From Heliophilum fasciatum (GTDB taxonomy: Bacteria > Bacillota > Desulfitobacteriia > Heliobacteriales > Heliobacteriaceae), in NCBI RefSeq assembly GCF_004341395.1, contig NZ_SLXT01000009.1, positions 47,596-111,595 of the forward strand: DNA of 64,000 nt. The letters are read 5' to 3'. The translations under genes and the position numbers were made by a program. Below are positions 37,781-45,789 of the stretch, in pieces (within the stretch, counting starts at the first letter, position 1; every line of letters starts with the position of its first letter). Below the pieces are notes generated by a model. The model saw nothing but the letters and a program-made list of their open reading frames with translations, was not told where the DNA came from and made no database searches.

Positions 37781-38581
37781 TTGGCTAAAATTACCGTATT
37801 GGTGAATGGCGCGAATGGACGCATGGGCCGCGAAGTTGTGAAAGCTGTTCTTAATGATCCTGACTTATCCCTGGTGGCCGCTGTGGATCGTTCCGGAGAA
37901 GGCATGGATGCCGGCATTTTGGCCGGTATGCCGGCATGTGGTGTAACTCTATCGACGGATCTGGCGCAAACGATGGAAACCACTCATCCCATGGTGATGG
38001 TGGACTTTACGCAGCCTCAAGCTGTTTTTGGCAATGTGCAGATCGCCCTGGAACATAAAGTAGCGGCTGTTGTCGGTACAACCGGATTGAGTGAAGAACA
38101 ACTAGCCCAGATTCGTTTGTGGACCGAACAGAATGCAACGAGTTGTTTGGTAGCGCCAAACTTTGCCATCGGGGCATTGTTGATGATGCGTTTTGCCCGT
38201 GAAGCATCGCGATTTTTCCCTCATGTGGAGATCATTGAGCTTCATCATGATCAAAAACTCGATGCGCCTTCTGGTACGGCGATCAAAACGGCCGAACTAA
38301 TCCAAGAAGAACGTCAAGCGCTGCAGCAAGGTCATCCCCAAGAAAAAGAATTGATTAACGGTGCTCGCGGAGCCGCTTTTGAAGGTATGCGGATTCATAG
38401 CGTACGTTTACCTGGTTTGGTTGCGCACCAGGAAGTGATTTTTGGCAGTGTCGGTCAGACGCTGGTGATTCGTCACGACTCCATCAACCGGGAATCCTTT
38501 ATGCCCGGTGTGCTGGCAGCAGTACATCGCATTCGTGAAGTATCGGGGCTTATCTATGGTTTGGAGAATCTCTTGTTTTAA
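37781..38581 (+). CDS. dapB: 4-hydroxy-tetrahydrodipicolinate reductase
   Basis: 266 residues. It reduces HTPA to tetrahydrodipicolinate in the diaminopimelate/lysine pathway. N-terminal NAD(P) site 'VLVNGANGRMGREVVKAV'. 'GTTGLSEEQLAQIR', 'APNFAIGALLMMRFA', and the active-site 'IIELHHDQKLDAPSGTAIKT' are diagnostic. TTG 37781 follows GCAGGAGGT, 8 nt away. It is under the lysine riboswitch just upstream, with dpaAB next. HTPA is also the substrate of dipicolinate synthase, so DapB and DpaAB compete for it. Confidence 0.97.
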   Translation: MAKITVLVNGANGRMGREVVKAVLNDPDLSLVAAVDRSGEGMDAGILAGMPACGVTLSTDLAQTMETTHPMVMVDFTQPQAVFGNVQIALEHKVAAVVGTTGLSEEQLAQIRLWTEQNATSCLVAPNFAIGALLMMRFAREASRFFPHVEIIELHHDQKLDAPSGTAIKTAELIQEERQALQQGHPQEKELINGARGAAFEGMRIHSVRLPGLVAHQEVIFGSVGQTLVIRHDSINRESFMPGVLAAVHRIREVSGLIYGLENLLF

Positions 38582-38621
38582 GCCAATTTGCATGTTTCCG
38601 AGTTTTCCCAATTGAATCAAC

Positions 38622-38648
38622 ACCACTTTTCCCGGACTGCATAGTATG
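38622..38648 (+). promoter_or_regulatory. candidate sigma-K promoter for dpaA
   Basis: AC (38622-38623), 16-nt spacer, CATAGTATG (38640-38648) resembles the mother-cell sigma-K consensus (AC, N16, CATANNNTA), differing at the last base. dpaA/dpaB are sigma-K genes in Bacillus, so the fit is expected. A sigma-A reading (TTGAAT with TAGTAT) has a 24-nt spacer and is poor. Confidence 0.45.
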
Positions 38649-38684
38649 GGGTAAGTGAGAAGTGTTCTGTTGGGGGGACGGAGA

Positions 38685-39599
38685 ATGGCAGATCTTGATG
38701 GGTTGCGTATCGCCCTAATCGGCGGCGACGCCCGTGATCAGATTGTAGTTCAGCGACTGGCGGCATTAGGCGCACAGGTGCATATCTTTGGCTTACCAGT
38801 CGTGGCTTCTTATCGTATCTGGGTTGAAGGGGATGTGCGAAGTGCCATTTTGGGTGCTCACGCATTGATTTTACCGATGTCCGGTGTCGATAGTGAGGGC
38901 CATGTGCATGCACCGCTGTTCAGTGGTCGTGTGCGCTTAACGGAAACGGACCTGGCGGGATTATCGACGGGTACCCCCGTGTTTGTTGGCTTTGCCCGCC
39001 CAAATTTGCGTCAGATGGTAGAAAATCAGCAACTGCATTTGGTAGAAGTGGCTGATTTGGATGAAGTGGCGATTCTTAACTCTGTGCCTTCTGCTGAAGG
39101 TGCGCTGCAGATTGCTATGCAAGGATCACCATTAACACTTCATGCCAGTCATGTAGCTATTATCGGCTTTGGCCGGGTCAGTATGACGCTGACGCGGATG
39201 CTTTTAGGTATCGGGGCGAAAGTACAAGTGTTTGCCCGATCAGCCAGTCAGCGTGCTCGTGCCTGGGAGATGGGTGCGCAAGCATTACCTTTGAGTGCGA
39301 TGGCGCAGGAATTGCAGGATGTCGACTTTATTTTTAACACGGTACCGGCGATGATCCTTGACAGTGCTCTGTTATCGAAGGTGCGGAGGCAAGTCATGAT
39401 CATCGATCTGGCTTCGTCACCAGGTGGTACTGATTTTGCGGCAGCGGAGCAACTGGGCATCCAAGCGGTATTGGCGCCAGGCTTACCGGGAAAAGTTGCG
39501 CCTCGTACCGCCGGAGAACTGCTTGCCCGTGTTTATCCCGATTTATTGCTTGCACACACTGTGCCGCAAAACAAAGCGGCTTCCCGAGGAGGTGCGTAA
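38685..39599 (+). CDS. dpaA: dipicolinate synthase subunit A (SpoVFA)
   Basis: 304 residues. N-terminal 'LRIALIGGDARDQIVVQRLA' and a central Rossmann site 'HVAIIGFGRVSMTLTRML' that lies in a D-isomer dehydrogenase-like fold. 'HALILPMSGVDSEGHV' is conserved in DpaA. With DpaB it forms dipicolinic acid in the mother cell for the spore core. ATG 38685 follows GGGGGG with 7-nt spacing; GTG 38655 would overlap the ribosome site. It is followed 1 base later by dpaB. Confidence 0.94.
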   Translation: MADLDGLRIALIGGDARDQIVVQRLAALGAQVHIFGLPVVASYRIWVEGDVRSAILGAHALILPMSGVDSEGHVHAPLFSGRVRLTETDLAGLSTGTPVFVGFARPNLRQMVENQQLHLVEVADLDEVAILNSVPSAEGALQIAMQGSPLTLHASHVAIIGFGRVSMTLTRMLLGIGAKVQVFARSASQRARAWEMGAQALPLSAMAQELQDVDFIFNTVPAMILDSALLSKVRRQVMIIDLASSPGGTDFAAAEQLGIQAVLAPGLPGKVAPRTAGELLARVYPDLLLAHTVPQNKAASRGGA

Positions 39600-39600
39600 G

Positions 39601-40194
39601 ATGCGTCTACAGGGAATTCGCTTAGGCTTTGCCGTCACAGGGTCCCATTGCACGATTCCCAAAGTGGTACCGGTGTTGCGTCAACTGGTTGAGCAGGAAG
39701 GCGCTTCGGTAATCCCGATTTTTTCAGAATCAGTGTTGCGTACGGATACGCGTTTTGGTGATGCTGAAAAATGGCGGCAGTTATTCTCATCGATTACAGG
39801 TCATCCGGTCTGGACAACGATTCCAGATGTGGAACCGATTGGACCGAAAAAGTTATTGGATGCGTTACTGATTGCGCCTTGCACCGGCAATACCATCGCT
39901 AAGTTTGCCTATGGGATGACGGACTCTCCCGTGTTGATGGCTGCCAAATCGCAGTTACGCAACTTGCGGCCCGTTGTTTTAGCGATTTCAACAAATGATG
40001 GTTTAGGAAATAACTTAAAAAACCTTGGGCTGTTAATGAACATGAAAAATGTCTACTTTGTTCCTTTTGGTCAAGATGATCCGGTCGGGAAAGCGAATTC
40101 AGTCATTGCCCGGATGGATCTGGTTACGGAAACCCTTGTGACAGCGTTACAAGGAAAGCAAATTCAGCCGGTCTTGGTAGATCATGACGAATAG
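39601..40194 (+). CDS. dpaB: dipicolinate synthase subunit B (SpoVFB)
   Basis: 197 residues, a flavoprotein-fold subunit. 'LGFAVTGSHCTIPKVVPVL', 'LDALLIAPCTGNTIAKFAYG' and 'RPVVLAISTNDGLGNNLKNL' are typical of DpaB/SpoVFB. ATG 39601 follows GAGGAGGTG. It acts together with dpaA and marks the organism as spore-forming. The longer frame to 39424 overlaps dpaA and is not used. Confidence 0.95.
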   Translation: MRLQGIRLGFAVTGSHCTIPKVVPVLRQLVEQEGASVIPIFSESVLRTDTRFGDAEKWRQLFSSITGHPVWTTIPDVEPIGPKKLLDALLIAPCTGNTIAKFAYGMTDSPVLMAAKSQLRNLRPVVLAISTNDGLGNNLKNLGLLMNMKNVYFVPFGQDDPVGKANSVIARMDLVTETLVTALQGKQIQPVLVDHDE

Positions 40195-40233
40195 ATAGCT
40201 TAGGGCTGGCGACAACAATGTAGGAGGAAAATA

Positions 40234-41244
40234 ATGAAGAAGTATAATGTGGCGATTGTTGGTGCAACGGGAGCCGTCGGTCAAGAGTTATTAAAAGTAT
40301 TGCGTGAACGTAATTTTCCTGTTGGCGAGCTGCGCCTCCTGGCCAGCTCGCGCTCGGCAGGAAAAACGATGGAGCATGCCGGTGAAACCTATACGATTGG
40401 TTTAACCGATGCGCAAGCCTTCCAAGGAATCGATATTGCCTTATTTGCCGGTGGTTCCGCATCGACGGAATTCGCTCAAGCGGCTGTCGATGCCGGTGCC
40501 GTGGTGATCGACAACTCATCGGCTTTCCGGATGAATCCCGACGTTCCCCTCGTCGTTCCGGAAGTAAACCCCGAAGATGTTGATTGGCATAAGGGGATTA
40601 TTGCTAACCCCAACTGCTCGACGATCATTATGGCTGTGGCGCTCAAACCGATTCACGATGCTGCTAAAATCCAGCGGGTTGTTGTATCAACATACCAAGC
40701 CGTCTCCGGTGCAGGCAAAGAAGGCATCACGGAGTTAACGGAGCAGACTCGCCAAGTTCTTGCCGGTGAAGCCATTGCACCGCAAGTTTTTGCTCATCCG
40801 ATCGCCTTTAACCTTATCCCGCATATTGATGTCTTCCAAGATGGTGACTATACCAAAGAAGAATGGAAGATGATCAAAGAAACCCAAAAAATTATGCATG
40901 AGCCGTCGATGAAGATTACGGCAACAACTGTACGCGTACCGGTTTATCGCAGCCATTCCGAATCGATTAACCTGGAACTGGAGCAACCCCTTTCGGCAGC
41001 GGAAGCCAAAGAAGTATTGGCTAAAGCACCGGGTGTGATCGTTGTTGATGACGTAACGCAAAAGAAATACCCCATGCCGATCGATACGTCCGATCATGAC
41101 GAAGTCTATGTGGGACGTATCCGCGAAGACAAGACGGTAACTTACGGTCTTAACCTCTGGGTGGTAGCCGATCAAATCCGCAAAGGTGCAGCGACCAATG
41201 CGATTCAGATTGCCGAAACCTTGATTGCCCGTCATAAGCTGTAA
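40234..41244 (+). CDS. asd: aspartate-semialdehyde dehydrogenase
   Basis: 336 residues. N-terminal 'VAIVGATGAVGQELLKVLRE', 'SSAFRMNPDVPLVVPEVNP', and the catalytic Cys in 'ANPNCSTIIMAVAL'. 'YQAVSGAGKEGITEL' and the substrate His in 'VPVYRSHSESINLE' are also present. It makes aspartate semialdehyde for lysine, diaminopimelate, dipicolinate, threonine and methionine. It is followed by dapA; the aspartokinase dapG that lies between them in Bacillus is missing here. Confidence 0.97.
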   Translation: MKKYNVAIVGATGAVGQELLKVLRERNFPVGELRLLASSRSAGKTMEHAGETYTIGLTDAQAFQGIDIALFAGGSASTEFAQAAVDAGAVVIDNSSAFRMNPDVPLVVPEVNPEDVDWHKGIIANPNCSTIIMAVALKPIHDAAKIQRVVVSTYQAVSGAGKEGITELTEQTRQVLAGEAIAPQVFAHPIAFNLIPHIDVFQDGDYTKEEWKMIKETQKIMHEPSMKITATTVRVPVYRSHSESINLELEQPLSAAEAKEVLAKAPGVIVVDDVTQKKYPMPIDTSDHDEVYVGRIREDKTVTYGLNLWVVADQIRKGAATNAIQIAETLIARHKL

Positions 41245-41343
41245 GCTTTCGTTGATCAGCAAATGCTGTCAGCGATGTACATGGCCATGGTAAACAGCGC
41301 CGCGTAAGCGAGCACAGGATTCAAAAAAGGAGCGACCGGAATT

Positions 41344-42222
41344 ATGGATTTTGGCAGATTAATTACGGCAATGGTAACTCCCTTCACAGCATCGTTGGAA
41401 GTGGATTACCATCGGGCGCAGGAATTGGCCAACCATCTTGTAGATAACGGATCCGATGGCATTGTGGTGGCCGGTACGACCGGTGAGTCGCCGACTCTTT
41501 CCAAAACGGAAAAAATCAAACTCTTTGCTGCGGTGATGGAAGCCGTAGGGCACCGGGCCACCGTTATTGCCGGCACCGGCAGCAATGATACCCTTTCCTC
41601 GATCGCATTGTCGAAAGAAGCCGAAGCCGTTGGCGTCCATGGCTTGCTGTTGGTTGGTCCTTACTACAATAAACCAACGCAAGAAGGCTATTATCGTCAC
41701 TTTGCGGCGATCGCCCAAGCGACGAAACTACCGATCATGCTGTACAATGTTCCCGGTCGCACCGGATCCAATATTTTGCCGTCTACAATCAAGCGCTTAG
41801 CTGCTCTTGATAATATTGTGGCCACGAAAGAAGCAGCTGGCAACATGGATCAATTCAGCGAGCTCGTTGCTTCGTTACCTGATGATTTTCGGGTCTATTC
41901 CGGTGATGACGGTTTGACTTTGCCCCTTTTATCCGTTGGTGGTTATGGCATTGTCAGTGTGGCCGGACATCTCGTGGGACGCGGAATCAAAGCGATGATT
42001 GATGCCTATGTACAAGGCAGAGTGCAAGAAGCGGCGCAGCTTCATTGTCAGTTGTTCCCCATGTTCAAAGGCTTATTCCAAACTACCAACCCTATCGGGG
42101 TAAAAGAAGCGATGAATATGACCGGTTTCTCCGTTGGCGGTTTCCGCTTGCCTTTAGTGGGGGCTGAACCGGAACAACGGGAAGCCTTACGGAATTTACT
42201 GGCCGGTTACAACTTAATCTAG
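41344..42222 (+). CDS. dapA: 4-hydroxy-tetrahydrodipicolinate synthase
   Basis: 292 residues. A TIM barrel of the DHDPS family: '[18 protein letters not shown]', '[18 protein letters not shown]', '[19 protein letters not shown]' with the active Tyr, '[17 protein letters not shown]', and the Schiff-base Lys in '[12 protein letters not shown]'. It condenses pyruvate with aspartate semialdehyde. ATG 41344 has an AAGGAGCG site. It completes asd-dapA supply for dapB and dpaAB. Confidence 0.97.
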   Translation: MDFGRLITAMVTPFTASLEVDYHRAQELANHLVDNGSDGIVVAGTTGESPTLSKTEKIKLFAAVMEAVGHRATVIAGTGSNDTLSSIALSKEAEAVGVHGLLLVGPYYNKPTQEGYYRHFAAIAQATKLPIMLYNVPGRTGSNILPSTIKRLAALDNIVATKEAAGNMDQFSELVASLPDDFRVYSGDDGLTLPLLSVGGYGIVSVAGHLVGRGIKAMIDAYVQGRVQEAAQLHCQLFPMFKGLFQTTNPIGVKEAMNMTGFSVGGFRLPLVGAEPEQREALRNLLAGYNLI

Positions 42223-42249
42223 CCGTCAGCGTTCGGACCGGATGACAGC

Positions 42250-42279
42250 TTGTATCTCTATCGATTTTTTTGATATAAT
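42250..42279 (+). promoter_or_regulatory. extended -10 promoter upstream of rnj
   Basis: TTGTAT (42250-42255), 18 nt and TATAAT (42274-42279) with TG at 42271-42272. It lies just after dapA. Confidence 0.7.
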
Positions 42280-42328
42280 GAAGATGCATGGGCTGTTCGG
42301 ATGGTTTAATCATACGCTGCGGACACAT

Positions 42329-42356
42329 CCCTTCCGTGTACGGAAGGGTTTTTTTG
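42329..42356 (+). terminator. terminator between promoter and rnj start, possible attenuator
   Basis: CCCTTCCGT pairs with ACGGAAGGG (42340-42348) then TTTTTTTG. It lies downstream of the promoter at 42250 and upstream of the RNase J ribosome site, so it can stop rnj transcripts early as well as dapA read-through. GGATG at about 42298 could pair with CATCC at 42326 as an alternative. Confidence 0.75.
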
Positions 42357-42386
42357 TTGTCTCGATAAATAACTAGGAGGGGTGCT

Positions 42387-44048
42387 ATGGGATCTGGAGA
42401 CAAACTTACAATTATCCCGCTAGGTGGATTGGGTGAGATTGGGAAAAATATGATCGCGATCAAGTATGGCCAGGAAATCATCGTTATCGGCTGCGGGATT
42501 ATGTATCCCGAAGATGAGATGCTGGGGATCGATGTCGTCATTCCTGATGTAACCTATTTGCTGGAAAATCGCGATTTGGTTCGGGCGATTTTTTTAACGC
42601 ATGGTCATGAGGATCATATTGGCGCATTGCCTTACGTACTCGGACAATTGTCTGTTCCCGTCTATGGGACCAAGCTAACCTTGGCATTGGCCGAGAATAA
42701 ATTGCGTGAGCAGGGCAGGGAAGACCTTGCTGATTTTGTTACGGTCAAACCGCGCGATGTTGTTCGACTGGGATCGTTTCAAGTTGAATTTATTCGTGTC
42801 TGTCACAGTTTGCCTGATTCAGTAGCGCTGGCGATTCATACACCTGTAGGTACGATCGTGCATACCGGTGATTTCAAATTCGATCAGACACCTGTTGACG
42901 GCAATCCTGTCGATTACTATCGCTTAGCCCAAATCGGTGAGGCCGGCGTGCTGGCGCTACTTGCTGATTCGACCAATGCGGAACGGTCCGGATTTACTCT
43001 GTCTGAACAAGCCGCCGTCGCTAAACTGGAACATGTGTTTCATCAAGCAGCGGGACGCATTGTGGTGACGACGTTCCCTTCCAGCTTGTATCGTATCCAA
43101 CAGGTCTTTTCCGTGGCGGCGCGCTTTGGGCGCAAAGTAGCCGTTGTTGGCAAGGCGATTCAGGAAGTGGTACAAGTTGCTCAAGCGAACGGCTATCTGC
43201 ATATTCCACCTGGGACGTTGATCGAGGGCGATCAGTGGGGCGGGATACCGCGAGAGCGCTTGGTGTTATTGACGACGGGCCATCAAGGAGAGCCCTTGTC
43301 GGCATTAACTCGGGGCCCCTGGTCCGATGCACGTTTAAATAATTTTCAGCCCGGTGATACAGTGGTGATTTCTGCAAGCCCACTGGCCGGTAATGAGAAA
43401 CTCGTATCGCGGACAATCGATGGGTTATGCCGATTAGGTGCTGATGTATATCACGAAAATGATGCCAATCATATTTCCGGTCATGCCAGCCAAGAAGAAT
43501 TAAAATTAATGCTCAACCTGATTAAACCAACCTTCTTTATTCCCGTGCAAGGTGCGTACCGGATGCTCGTACGGCACGCGAAGATCGCCATGGAGACCGG
43601 TGTGCCCAAAGAAAATATCTTTGTACTCGATAATGGATTGCCTTTGGAATTATCGTCCAAAAAAGCGTCCTTGTTAAGCAAAGTTGCAGCAGGAAGGGTC
43701 TTGGTCGATGGTTTTGGTGTAGGTGATGTGGGCAATATTGTCCTACGTGACCGCCGTCAATTGTCGCAAGACGGTATCTTGATTGTCGTGGTCACCATCA
43801 ATAAGGAGTCCGGTCAGGTCGTCGCTGGCCCTGATATGGTTTCACGTGGTTTCGTCTATGTCCGTGAAGCGGAACCATTGATGGAAGATGCGAAGATCCG
43901 CGTGAAACAGTCTTTAGAAAAGACGGGCGAACGAAGGGTAACGGAATGGGCGGCTATCAAAACGAACGTCCGTGATATCTTATCGAAATTTCTCTATGAA
44001 AAGACCCGCCGACGGCCAATGATTTTGCCGATTATTATGGAAGTTTAA
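42387..44048 (+). CDS. rnj: ribonuclease J
   Basis: 553 residues. Beta-lactamase/beta-CASP fold: 'IFLTHGHEDHIGALPYVLGQ' (HxHxDH), 'VCHSLPDSVALAIHTPVGTI', 'VHTGDFKFDQTPVDG', 'LADSTNAERSGFT' and 'HASGH'-type 'NHISGHASQEELKLMLNLIK'. It is an endo- and 5'-3' exoribonuclease for mRNA turnover. The gene is in the rnjB (ymfA) slot of Bacillus, between dapA and tepA. Whether it works as J1 or J2 cannot be told from one copy. ATG 42387 has an AGGAGGGG site. Confidence 0.95.
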   Translation: MGSGDKLTIIPLGGLGEIGKNMIAIKYGQEIIVIGCGIMYPEDEMLGIDVVIPDVTYLLENRDLVRAIFLTHGHEDHIGALPYVLGQLSVPVYGTKLTLALAENKLREQGREDLADFVTVKPRDVVRLGSFQVEFIRVCHSLPDSVALAIHTPVGTIVHTGDFKFDQTPVDGNPVDYYRLAQIGEAGVLALLADSTNAERSGFTLSEQAAVAKLEHVFHQAAGRIVVTTFPSSLYRIQQVFSVAARFGRKVAVVGKAIQEVVQVAQANGYLHIPPGTLIEGDQWGGIPRERLVLLTTGHQGEPLSALTRGPWSDARLNNFQPGDTVVISASPLAGNEKLVSRTIDGLCRLGADVYHENDANHISGHASQEELKLMLNLIKPTFFIPVQGAYRMLVRHAKIAMETGVPKENIFVLDNGLPLELSSKKASLLSKVAAGRVLVDGFGVGDVGNIVLRDRRQLSQDGILIVVVTINKESGQVVAGPDMVSRGFVYVREAEPLMEDAKIRVKQSLEKTGERRVTEWAAIKTNVRDILSKFLYEKTRRRPMILPIIMEV

Positions 44049-44067
44049 AAAAGCCATGAAAAAAAGC

Positions 44068-44100
44068 AAGGCGCGCAGTAGGAACTGCAGCGCCTTTTTC
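44068..44100 (+). terminator. terminator after rnj
   Basis: AGGCGC-G-CAGT pairs with ACTG-CA-GCGCCT around AGGA and runs into TTTTTC. The next gene is convergent. Confidence 0.85.
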
Positions 44101-44105
44101 AATAG

Positions 44106-44462
44106 CTATTCTTTATTCTTTTTATTACGAAGTTTTTCATTTTCTTTTTCTACGGTTAACCGGACGAGCTCTTCAAAAGATAATGTAGAAGCATAGTGCA
44201 TTTGCTCTTCTTCCGCTGCTTTTCTGCGTGCTCTTTCACCAATAACTAAGGAAACTTCAGGGACGCGCTCTTGAATCACTTTTTCGACGTTGATCTTTAG
44301 TTTATCGGGTAACATCGATGAAGCTTCAATGAAAATTCTTGGATACTTATCATAAAGCTCGCGTAAATGATTAAGATCTCCGTTACTATTGGTAAGTTCT
44401 CGTTTCATTGTTGCTTTAGTCATCCCACGAGTTCGTTTTGTTTTGTTCATGTCACTCATCAT
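44106..44462 (-). CDS. small charged protein, paralogue of 52098-52451
   Basis: 118 residues on the minus strand. ATG at 44462 has AAGGAGGTG with a 7-nt gap. Pattern: a basic N-terminus with 'RGMTKATMKRELTNSNGDL', 'YDKYPRIFIEASSMLPDKLK', 'VIQERVPEVSLVIGERARR', and a charged helical end. It is nearly colinear with a second protein at 52098. There is no signal, membrane segment or known domain. Helical, with short RGMTK and PDKLK blocks. It is transcribed against rnj and has its own promoter. I do not recognise the family. Confidence 0.75.
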   Translation of the reverse strand: MMSDMNKTKRTRGMTKATMKRELTNSNGDLNHLRELYDKYPRIFIEASSMLPDKLKINVEKVIQERVPEVSLVIGERARRKAAEEEQMHYASTLSFEELVRLTVEKENEKLRNKKNKE

Positions 44463-44492
44463 GAGAACACCTCCTTGATGGTATTTTAACAT

Positions 44493-44521
44493 ATTATCTA
44501 AATAAATAAACTAAAAAACAA
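44493..44521 (-). promoter_or_regulatory. promoter of the small minus-strand gene
   Basis: On the minus strand TTGTTT, 17 nt and GATAAT precede the 44462 start by about 30 bases. The rest of the gap to tepA (44522-44769) is AT-rich and holds no other gene I can support. Confidence 0.65.
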
Positions 44522-44769
44522 GGGGGATTTTAATTTATTTTATTATTGGTTATCAAACTTTTATCGCATATTAACTCGTTAAAAACAGCGGGTTTATCTT
44601 TTTGGTTTGTCCTTTATTGAAGTTACGATGAGGCAGGAGTTTCTCGTCAGAATCACGAATGATCAAGGTCGAGAAGAATTTGCGTTACGATCCGCTCCGA
44701 GGTATGGGGGATGCTTAAAAAGAGCATACTGAAAAAAATGTGCCCCATAAAGGAGGACAACCGTAACGC

Positions 44770-45495
44770 ATGAACGAAGAACTGGGTCATGAAAATCAAG
44801 AGTCTGAGGAAGAAAAATCCCGAGGACGCAAGATGGATGCGCTGAAGGAATTAGGTCAAACCGAAGTGCCTGGCGGGAAAAGTAATATTCATTGTTTAAC
44901 CATTGTGGGACAAGTGGAAGGTCATATGATCCTCCCACCGCAAAATAAAACAACGAAATATGAACACATTATTCCGCAGTTGGTAGCTATCGAGCAAAGT
45001 AAAGAGATTGAAGGCGTTCTTATCTTATTAAATACGGTAGGTGGCGATGTGGAAGCCGGGTTGGCCATAGCCGAGATGATTGCCAGCTTATCAAAACCAT
45101 CGGTTTCACTGGTCTTGGGCGGCGGTCATTCGATTGGTGTACCGATTGCCGTATCCGCCGGGTACTCCATGATCGCTTCTACGGCAACGATGACCATTCA
45201 CCCGATTCGCTTGACTGGCTTAGTGATCGGTGTGCCGGCTACCTTTGAGTATCTGGAAAAGATGCAAGAACGTGTGGTCGCTTTTGTCACGCGCAATTCA
45301 CGTATCTCACAAGATAAATTCAAAGAGTTAATGTTTCGAACCGGTGAGTTGACCCGTGATATCGGTACGGTCGTTGTTGGCCCGGAAGCCGTTGAATATG
45401 GCTTAATCGACGCTGTTGGTGGTATTAGCGATGCGGTTCAACGTTTAGAGTCGATGATCGAAGCGCGCCGACAAGGGGAGGGGCTGGTCCAGTGA
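44770..45495 (+). CDS. tepA: TepA/ClpP-like serine protease of the sporulation block
   Basis: 241 residues. Clp-like fold: '[20 protein letters not shown]', '[20 protein letters not shown]' with the serine in the HSIG context, and 'ATMTIHPIR' with a conserved His. TepA was described as assisting protein translocation in Bacillus and degrades some spore-related substrates. The position between rnj and the ylzJ-like gene matches Bacillus. AGGAGG at 44751 is 13 nt from the ATG, unusually far, but no earlier start exists. The stop overlaps the next gene by 4 bases. Confidence 0.9.
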   Translation: MNEELGHENQESEEEKSRGRKMDALKELGQTEVPGGKSNIHCLTIVGQVEGHMILPPQNKTTKYEHIIPQLVAIEQSKEIEGVLILLNTVGGDVEAGLAIAEMIASLSKPSVSLVLGGGHSIGVPIAVSAGYSMIASTATMTIHPIRLTGLVIGVPATFEYLEKMQERVVAFVTRNSRISQDKFKELMFRTGELTRDIGTVVVGPEAVEYGLIDAVGGISDAVQRLESMIEARRQGEGLVQ

Positions 45496-45704
45496 TTCTC
45501 TATACGCCCCTTCCTATGGAAGCCGTTCTTGATGGAGCGGAACCGGTCTTGCCGGCAATGATGACCAAGTCTTATCAGGGCCGCATCGTCATGGGTTATC
45601 AGCGTACTGATGGGCATTTTGAAGTGGCGCGGTTACTCAGCACCGATCCGCAGGATTATTTAGATCCAGGGCTCCAACCAGGGCAGTATCTGGCCATCGA
45701 ATGA
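45492..45704 (+). CDS. YlzJ-like protein
   Basis: 70 residues. GTG 45492 overlaps the tepA stop (GTGA). '[14 protein letters not shown]' and '[20 protein letters not shown]' followed by '[12 protein letters not shown]' match the small YlzJ-like family, found between tepA and spoIIIE in spore formers. Function unknown. Confidence 0.82.
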   Translation: MILYTPLPMEAVLDGAEPVLPAMMTKSYQGRIVMGYQRTDGHFEVARLLSTDPQDYLDPGLQPGQYLAIE

Positions 45705-45712
45705 TCAATGCG

Positions 45713-45756
45713 TGAGAAAGCCACCTGCATCCTCAGTGTGGCTTTCTCATTTTTAT
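45713..45756 (+). terminator. terminator after tepA-ylzJ
   Basis: TGAGAAAGCCAC pairs perfectly with GTGGCTTTCTCA (45738-45749), then TTTTTATT. The loop is 13 nt. Confidence 0.9.
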
Positions 45757-45789
45757 TCAATCTTGTGTAGGGAAAATAGGGGATTCATC

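Noticed and set aside
37551..37805. ORFs inside the dapB leader
   Set aside because: They cover the lysine aptamer and terminator, whose conserved RNA elements explain the sequence.
41245..41343. Candidate aspartokinase or riboswitch between asd and dapA
   Set aside because: Only 99 bases, no aptamer motif, no ORF.
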